A stretch of 64,000 bases of DNA from Ziziphus jujuba. Taxonomy: Eukaryota; Streptophyta; Magnoliopsida; Rosales; Rhamnaceae. The notes beneath the pieces are model-generated. The model was not told the origin of the DNA. It did not search any database and saw nothing but the letters and a program-made list of their open reading frames with translations. A program made the translations under genes and the position numbers. Positions 57,782 to 64,000 of this stretch are shown here, piece by piece. The number at the start of each line of letters is the position of its first letter. Position 1 is the stretch's first letter. Location of the stretch: NCBI RefSeq assembly GCF_031755915.1, contig NC_083383.1, positions 32,777,501-32,841,500 on the forward strand. Direction: 5' to 3'.

Positions 57782-59197
57782 CTAATGAGAGGTACAATCA
57801 GTTGGCTTGAAGTAGAGGAGTTCCTTGTCAAGGTCGTATCCGATTAAGTAGTCCATCTGTGCAATATTACCATAGATGGCAATATCGTCGACCGGGATAA
57901 ATGCGAAGCAGACAATGTCTTGTTGAACCCTTAAGAAGGTGTTGGAGGAGCTTAGCTTCACATCTGCACCTTTGAAATGGAAAGTGACAGTGGATGCATC
58001 ATCCACAATAATATCGGATTTGGTCCTGAAACAAAGACTTGAGACGTTAGTAGGATCCTCTGCCACCTCCAACTTGATCGCTCTTCTGATTGCCGAATCC
58101 ATGCCCTTGTATAACTCCGGAGGCATGAAGGTGTAGGTTGTACCGGAGTCGATCAGAATGTTGCCCTTGAAAGAAGAATTAGAATTGTTATTGGAATATT
58201 GGAAATCGAATTTCTTGTGTCCCACGCTAATAGCTTCAACTTGAAGGTAGTAATAGGTCTCTGAAGCGTTTGTGAGTAAAGGAGTAGACAGCACCTCAGG
58301 GCCTGAAAGCATTGGGTTTTCACCAAAAACCATTTTGCTGGAACTGTTGGACCTGGAAGATAATGGATTCACCAAGCAATACGAGAACTTTTTTCCATCC
58401 ACGGCAGACGAAGAAGAGGCCATTTGAGAAACAAGAGATAAAGGCCCTCTTCCCAGTCCAACAATTCCGGATTCGATTCCTCCAAAGACCCCTTCATTAT
58501 GGTGTCCGCACCCGAATATGATGTTGGGAAAAGAGATGGATGTTGATGTTGAACCGGCCTGCTGCTGCAGCCGCAGGGTGAGTGTATCGGTGGAAAGGTT
58601 TCCAGTAGTGAAAGACCCATCTCCATAAGTGTAAGTATAATTGCAAAACTTCCCAGCAGGGGAAGAAGAACATGAGGTGTCCTCCCTGATGAATTTGCAG
58701 GGTTTGGAATCGCAGGAAAGAACCCTGTTGGTGGAGGAAGAAGAAGGATCAAAGAGAGGGTCTTTCTGAGGGAAGCAATTAAGGCAGGGCTTGCATTGAG
58801 TCCATACAAGATCACTCCCTGTGTCAATAATTCCAATCACTCTCACTGGTGGCGTGCCGATTGATATATTCATCAGATATTCTCCTTTTCCGTACAATAC
58901 ACCGGCTTCTGCTGCTGCTTCTTCTGATGATGATGGCGACGACGACGACTTGATGCTGCTCATTATACGATGGTGGTGGCGGTGGTGGTTTGAGCGTTGG
59001 AGAGCATTGGTTACGCGTTGCCAGTGCGTTTGCGAGGGAGAATACATGGGAGACATGGTGGAATCACGGTGGATCACATCCACCCTCAATATCATTCCAT
59101 CTATTTCACTTTCTGCCGCACCCACCACAACAATAGCTGATGACACTAACGCCACCATTATTAATGCTGCACACCATACTAACTCTCCCCCCATCAT
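57782..59197 (-). CDS. CDR1-like aspartic protease (family A1B), secreted
   Basis: Intronless, 471 residues from the Met at 59197. A signal peptide (WCAALIMVALVSSAIVVVGA) is followed by a propeptide with LRVDVIHRDSTMSPMYSPS and a His/Ser-rich linker. The first catalytic site is DTGSDLVWTQC at about 125. The nepenthesin-type Cys-rich insert follows (CKPCLNCFPQKDPLFDP). The flap has YTYGDGSFTTG. The second catalytic site is DSGTTYTF at about 350. The C-terminus has IYGNIAQMDYLIGYDL and FKPTDC. Such apoplastic proteases act in defence signalling and peptide processing in plants. An earlier in-frame Met at 59305 exists, but a TATA-like box lies inside that extension and it would hide the signal peptide, so I reject it. 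It forms a tandem pair with the gene at 60650. Confidence 0.92.
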   Translation of the reverse strand: MMGGELVWCAALIMVALVSSAIVVVGAAESEIDGMILRVDVIHRDSTMSPMYSPSQTHWQRVTNALQRSNHHRHHHRIMSSIKSSSSPSSSEEAAAEAGVLYGKGEYLMNISIGTPPVRVIGIIDTGSDLVWTQCKPCLNCFPQKDPLFDPSSSSTNRVLSCDSKPCKFIREDTSCSSSPAGKFCNYTYTYGDGSFTTGNLSTDTLTLRLQQQAGSTSTSISFPNIIFGCGHHNEGVFGGIESGIVGLGRGPLSLVSQMASSSSAVDGKKFSYCLVNPLSSRSNSSSKMVFGENPMLSGPEVLSTPLLTNASETYYYLQVEAISVGHKKFDFQYSNNNSNSSFKGNILIDSGTTYTFMPPELYKGMDSAIRRAIKLEVAEDPTNVSSLCFRTKSDIIVDDASTVTFHFKGADVKLSSSNTFLRVQQDIVCFAFIPVDDIAIYGNIAQMDYLIGYDLDKELLYFKPTDCTSH

Positions 59198-59244
59198 CAC
59201 AATAATCGATTCGATCGCCTCTCTTCTCTTTCTGTCTTTCTCTC

Positions 59245-59258
59245 TATATTTATATATA
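59245..59258 (-). promoter_or_regulatory. TATA-like box of the first protease gene
   Basis: The minus strand reads TATATATAAATATA, about 50-60 bases upstream of the chosen start codon. It supports the start at 59197. Confidence 0.5.
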
Positions 59259-60528
59259 TCAAGGAAACTGATCACTTTCCAATTAATTTTGTTCTTTTGC
59301 AGCATGCGTTACATATATCTATATTTATATGCATATTCATAACATCTATGTTTTATAGAGAGATCGATCAAGAGTAATAAGATAACTAGGCCCTTTTTTT
59401 TTTTTTTTTTGGTATATATAGATATATATTTATATTTAAAGAGAGAGACAGAGAATTGTCATTAAAATTAAAGCAAAGATATACTTTATATGGAGGAGGG
59501 CATGCACGCGTATAGGGAAAGATTATATTATATAAATATAGCGTACCAAAATATAGTATGATTCATTTGGTTTTGATTCTTATAAGTTTCCTGCTTCTCT
59601 CATATACGTGCATTATGAGTCAAGTTATGCTAGTTTCCAAACATTATATTTGACTATATAGTGCATAGACATTCATTCTTTACTGGATTCATTTATTTAG
59701 GTATATTTTCAACCAATTAATGCATTTGCATCAATTCCAACACCAACAGATTTGCTAATTAATGAAATTACAATTACCACCCTTCAGTTTTTTATTTCTA
59801 AACGTTTCTGTTAAATTTTCATTCAGAAAAAAGTGGAATAATTATTAATTACGACTCCATAAATTAAATCAAAGCATATCGAACAAATTATTTGTGGAGT
59901 GAAATTCATTGTTCAAAAACTTGCTGATATATATATATATATATATTAAAACCTTCTAACAAAGATTTTAAGAAAGTATAGTATAACCAAACGTATATAT
60001 TCAAAAGAAAACATATATATATATATATATATATTATATTTTTCTCGCATGAGAAGACTTATATGTTACCTTCAAGCAAAGCTAAAAAAGGGTACTAATT
60101 AAAGATAAAATTAAAATACCTAAATAGCAAAGATTAGCGTTCAAGGTTGGATATGAATACAAATTTACGTTTTCAATAGAATAACTAGGGATAGTCACTA
60201 AAGATATGCTTTTACACACCAGCGAAGTTGACCGTTAAATCAAACACAGGAAAAAGACTATCTGGACAAAATGATAATAAGAGAAAGACAAACAAAAAAA
60301 TGGAAAGGTTACGTATGTGAATCGAACAAATAAAAGGGTTAATTTATTTTCTTTTCTTAATTATGACAATATTTTATATATATATATATATATATAGGAA
60401 ATACAAAATTAAGAAAAATTATTTATTAGAAACAAAAAGACAGTTGCCAGTAGCAAGGTAGCTATAGCTAGACCTAGTTCGGCCGGCCACATCAACATGA
60501 TATAAGAGGAAAAGCAAATACAATAATA

Positions 60529-60567
<39 letters not shown>

Positions 60568-60649
60568 ATGTAAATTAAACAAGAACAAATTATAAATATT
60601 AAAGCAAGAAGATGAGATAATGATAAAAGACGTCGGTGGGTCTGTCCGT
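59259..60649. other. Spacer between the two protease genes
   Basis: AT-rich with a T run at 59394-59410 and (TA)n runs at about 59930-59946, 60014-60034, 60375-60397 and 60533-60555. No gene seen. Confidence 0.5.
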
Positions 60650-61975
60650 CTACTGGTTGGCACAGTTGGTAGGCTTAAAGGACACCGTCTTGGCCTGACG
60701 ATCATAGCCAACAAGGAAGTCCATCTGAGCCAAGTTGCCATAGATAGCCAAATTCTGGGAAGAAGCGAACGTAAAGCAAACCTCATTATCGGAGGCCAGA
60801 ACAAATGTGTTATTGGCACTCAACTTGACGTCGGCACCATCGAAATGCACTGTCAAAGGGGGAGCTTGGAGTGCCGCAGGGGAACTGGCAGCATAGCAGA
60901 GACTCAGCCCAGATACAGGGCTGCCTATGCGCTCCGCAGCGCTGACAGCCTCTACCACCGCATCTTCCACGCGGGAGTAAAAGTCCGTTGGCAGAAGGGT
61001 GAGAGTCGTCCCAGAATCGATAATAATGTTGCCACCCACCTGCTGCCCTGCACTACTGAACTCAATCCTGTTGTTCCCCACGCTCACGGCTTCCAGAGTT
61101 AGGAAGTAAAAAGTGTCCGTCTCGCCATCAACCAAGGGTGTAGAAACCGCACCCGATCCTGAAACCACGGCATTGCTTCCGAAATTCAACTTGCTGGACT
61201 CCTCCGTGTTGGATAAAGGAAGCAAGCAGTAGGAGAATTTCCCGCCGATGGAGGGCCCCAGTTGGGTGATGAGGGACGCAAATCCTCCCCCAAGACCCAC
61301 GATTCCTGAGCCGCGCTCGTCGAAAGTGCCGTCGTTGTTGTGGCCGCAGCCGATGGTTGCATTGCGGAGGGCCACGGGGGATTCTGTGGTGGAGCCCAGA
61401 GTCAGAGTCTCGGTGGCCACGTCTCCGTTGGTGAAGGAACCATCGCCGTAGCGGGCCTGGTACTGACAGTGCGAATTATCACCGCAGGAGGTTCCCTGCA
61501 CGGCGACGCAGGAGTCGGAGCCGCAGGGAAGCTGGTTGAAGGAAGTGGATTTGGAAGGGTCGAAAAGAGGGGCGGTTTGGTTGTAACACTCACTGCAGGG
61601 GGTGCACTGCGTCCATATCAGATCGCTGCCGGTGTCCGCAATCCCTAAGATTTTGACTTTTGGAGTGCCAAGCCAATACTCCAACAGATATTCTCCGCCG
61701 TTGGCCACTATATTGCCTTCCGCTGCATTCGGCCGCTTCACCAGCCGCTTCGCTCGGTCTGCGGAGCGCCGAGCCGCATTGCTGATGCGCTGTGCGGGAG
61801 TCAGGGAGGGGTCGTAGAATGGAGACTTGGGGGAGTCACGGTGGATTAGCTCCACACTGAACCCCTCCACAGCTTCTTCTTCTGCTTTTGACATCAATAT
61901 TTTTGTGTTTGACACACAAACATTAATAAACAACAACAGCAACACACACCCCCGGTACAACAACAAGGTTGCCAT
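60650..61975 (-). CDS. CDR1-like aspartic protease (family A1B), second copy
   Basis: Intronless, 441 residues. The signal peptide is about 1-22 (LLLYRGCVLLLLFINVCVS). The propeptide has FSVELIHRDSPKSPFYDPS and RISNAARRSADR. Catalytic site 1 is DTGSDLIWTQC at about 114, with the Cys-rich insert CTPCSECYNQTAPLFDP. The flap is YGDGSFTNG and site 2 is DSGTTLTLL at about 320. The end has IYGNLAQMDFLVGYD and FKPTNC. All catalytic and insert features are intact. It has higher GC than the flanks and than its tandem partner, from which it differs widely, so the duplication is not recent. Expected to be secreted to the apoplast; substrates are unknown. Confidence 0.94.
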   Translation of the reverse strand: MATLLLYRGCVLLLLFINVCVSNTKILMSKAEEEAVEGFSVELIHRDSPKSPFYDPSLTPAQRISNAARRSADRAKRLVKRPNAAEGNIVANGGEYLLEYWLGTPKVKILGIADTGSDLIWTQCTPCSECYNQTAPLFDPSKSTSFNQLPCGSDSCVAVQGTSCGDNSHCQYQARYGDGSFTNGDVATETLTLGSTTESPVALRNATIGCGHNNDGTFDERGSGIVGLGGGFASLITQLGPSIGGKFSYCLLPLSNTEESSKLNFGSNAVVSGSGAVSTPLVDGETDTFYFLTLEAVSVGNNRIEFSSAGQQVGGNIIIDSGTTLTLLPTDFYSRVEDAVVEAVSAAERIGSPVSGLSLCYAASSPAALQAPPLTVHFDGADVKLSANNTFVLASDNEVCFTFASSQNLAIYGNLAQMDFLVGYDRQAKTVSFKPTNCANQ

Positions 61976-62071
61976 CGATCACAATCAGATACTCTACCTA
62001 CGTACTATAATAATTCACTATATATTCACTAGATGTTGGGAAATAATAATGTATTAGTGCAGAGGATATAC

Positions 62072-62082
62072 ATATATATAGG
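62072..62082 (-). promoter_or_regulatory. TATA-like box of the second protease gene
   Basis: The minus strand reads CCTATATATAT about 100 bases upstream of the start codon at 61975. Confidence 0.45.
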
Positions 62083-63432
62083 CACAGACTTTCAATTAAT
62101 TAATTGATGCAGCTTAAAAATTTTTATGATCTCCACAATTAATAGACTATATTTTCTGTACAATAGCTATATAGCTAATTATCCGACTACTATGGAAATT
62201 TGTATGGCGCTGATTTTTTGCCAGAGTATGACGTTTGTTTCCTTATTGTATATGCTGACGATTTTCAGTGATCCTTCGGTACATATAAGATCTTCGGTTG
62301 ACTTAAACAAACAAATATACATGTCTACATGCATATATAATTATGGACGTAAACAATAAAGACTCACTAATTTCTAGTACACGAGAATTAATCCCAACTC
62401 ACAAAAACATGTGGGTCCACATGATTGTGAATTGGGAGCTATTTTTACGTGAATATTATATATGAGAGTGAGTACGTGAAAATTAAACTCAATTGGTTCA
62501 AAAAGTAAACGCTCTCAACAGTAAGATACAGGTCATTTACGAGCTTGGAAAGCCAGATTTGAGATTTCGATTACATACGTTAATTATTTGATAAGGGATA
62601 ACAGGATAGCATGAATATTAATGCATGAAAATTTTTAAATTGAACCAAATATGGTAATTAATTTATTTCAAATATATATATATATATATATATATGGTTA
62701 ATCAATTAATAGGTAGACGCACAGCCACGCATGAACAAAACATATATAGCAATAACAAGGTGGATGCTGAAATTTATATTTTCATTTAATTTCAATTGGT
62801 TTATTAGTTAGATTTGGAAATTACAATCATTGCACAATTGGCTTGCCCGCTAATTAATTTTTCCGAATTAGCTTGTAATGCAAGCTGAGAATCCCGCATA
62901 TATGTAAATATAAATTCCATATTAAAAGGTTTGAAAAGGAAAAAACTTGCAAAGAGATATCAAATTACTAAACAATTATGGTATATAAGTAAATATTGAG
63001 TAATATATTTCATTTCATTTTGTATCCAATTGTTAGTACATATCATCGTCCCACCATCGTTATAATGTTTTTCTTTAGATTAGCAAAAAATATTAAGAAA
63101 TAATGTCTTGTTTAAGTTCGCCTTGCAAACAATAGTTTTTTTTTTAAAAAAAAAAACTAAATAAATAAAACAATAAAACAATAATTATATAGCAGTGACA
63201 AATTTTATTAAAAAATTAAGCAATAAGAGACTCTAATTGATGGATTTCAAATCAGTATTAATCTCTTTCATAATTGATTATGATTTATCTAATTAATTCG
63301 ATCTTACATGAGGTCAACCGGATTTTCATCCATTATTCTTATGTTACGTTTTAAAAGTTCAAAATTTCTTCCATTTTATAATTAAAATGCATTTTGACCT
63401 TACAAAAAATCAATCAAATTGTACCTTAGATG

Positions 63433-63518
63433 CTTATAAATGTAGTTTACCATTTTGGATTGCAATTGAATTTTCCTTATAAATGTAGTTTACCATTTTG
63501 GATTGCAATTGAATTTTC
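63433..63518. repeat. Tandem duplication, two 43-bp units
   Basis: The units 63433-63475 and 63476-63518 are identical, starting CTTATAAATGTAGTTTACC. Confidence 0.92.
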
Positions 63519-64000
63519 TTAGTCTTTTATATATAAAAAGTCCATAAAAAAATCTGAATATAGATTGACGCTCATATAATATAAAAGATTTCATTTATTA
63601 ATAACTATAAATAGTTTTTATAAATATACTGTTAATTTTAAAATTGGTCTAGTGACGAACAAAAATTATTTGACTGTTAACTAGTTAGATAATTTATTAT
63701 TCTATTTTCTTTTTCTTTTTTTAAAGTAACTTTTTAAGTAAAATTTTATTTTTAGAAAATTTCAACATAACTAACGGATTCTCCAAAAGTAGAGAGTCAC
63801 TTTCAGTGTTTTTTACTTTTTTTTTTTTTTTTTCCTTGCCACATCAATTTAAAAACATCAACTTAAATGATATTTAGATAGACATATGAATTGGAGATTT
63901 TTTTTTAACATCTTTCTGACGTGGCAAAAAAAATTTAACACAAATTCATTGGAGATGCTTTGAAGTGGCATCAGTGCAGCTCATCATTCATAATGATAAA

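Larger units (their letters stand above)
61976..64000. other. Promoter of the second protease gene and AT-rich intergenic DNA
   Basis: No gene is recognised to the window end. It contains (TA)n at about 62674-62696, a 43-bp tandem duplication at 63433-63518, and, near the end (63900-63970), ACGTGGCA and TTGGAGATGCTT motifs that may belong to a small repeat cut by the window edge. Confidence 0.45.

Noticed and set aside
58821..59342. 173-codon open frame antisense to the first protease gene
   Set aside because: Shadow frame; Ile/Thr-rich, no domain.
60620..61102. 160-codon plus-strand frame over the second protease gene
   Set aside because: Antisense shadow of an intact A1B protease.
63890..63970. 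MITE terminus near the window end
   Set aside because: ACGTGGCA and TTGGAGATGCTT look like repeat ends seen in plants, but no matching inverted end is inside the window.

Overview
The window is nuclear DNA of a flowering plant, most likely a eudicot. It is AT-rich, its genes carry GT-AG introns, and it encodes a chloroplast import component (TIC40), a PsbQ-like thylakoid-lumen protein, plant-type MscS-like channel and CDR1-type aspartic proteases. It also holds plant LTR retrotransposons primed by initiator tRNA-Met. I cannot name the species from the sequence.

Layout. 46-1544: 3' end of an unidentified gene (+). 3324-10310: a decayed subtilase gene (+) whose 3' part is split by a degraded Ty1/copia element (5413-10224). 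10708-15962: an element with about 0.83-kb terminal inverted repeats that carries an antisense two-exon piece of a NIPA magnesium-transporter gene. 16236-18861: a five-exon gene for a small secreted DUF4787-type protein (+). 21633-25901: a two-exon MscS-like mechanosensitive channel gene (+).

26460-41115 is a nested transposon stack of 14.7 kb. The host is a minus-strand, apparently non-coding LTR element (LARD-like) with a perfect CATGG target duplication. Into it have gone a gypsy element (26672-33064), which itself received a 427-bp TRIM in its 3' LTR, a TRIM solo LTR (33167-33334), and a roughly 3-kb gypsy-type solo LTR (34559-37599). Each insertion can be bounded by its target duplication, and three of the duplications differ only by a CpG transition.

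41741-43249: a 90-residue ASDURF/prefoldin-like gene (+). 43605-44360: a second decayed subtilase fragment (-). 45274-46742: a four-exon EF-hand/membrane protein gene (-). 50562-55508: a 14-exon TIC40 gene (+), convergent with a PsbQ-like gene at 56127-56819 (-). 57782-59197 and 60650-61975: two tandem intronless CDR1-like aspartic protease genes (-). The last 2 kb and the remaining spacers are AT-rich non-coding DNA with microsatellites.

The genes do not form one pathway. TIC40 and the PsbQ-like protein both serve the chloroplast, and the two CDR1-like proteases are a local duplication. The two subtilase relics in opposite orientation suggest a former subtilase cluster. The most unusual signals are the nested stack with its CpG-decayed target duplications, a cluster of short hairpins with purine-rich loops inside the non-coding LARD-like interior, and the inverted-repeat element with captured host exons just upstream of the DUF4787 gene.
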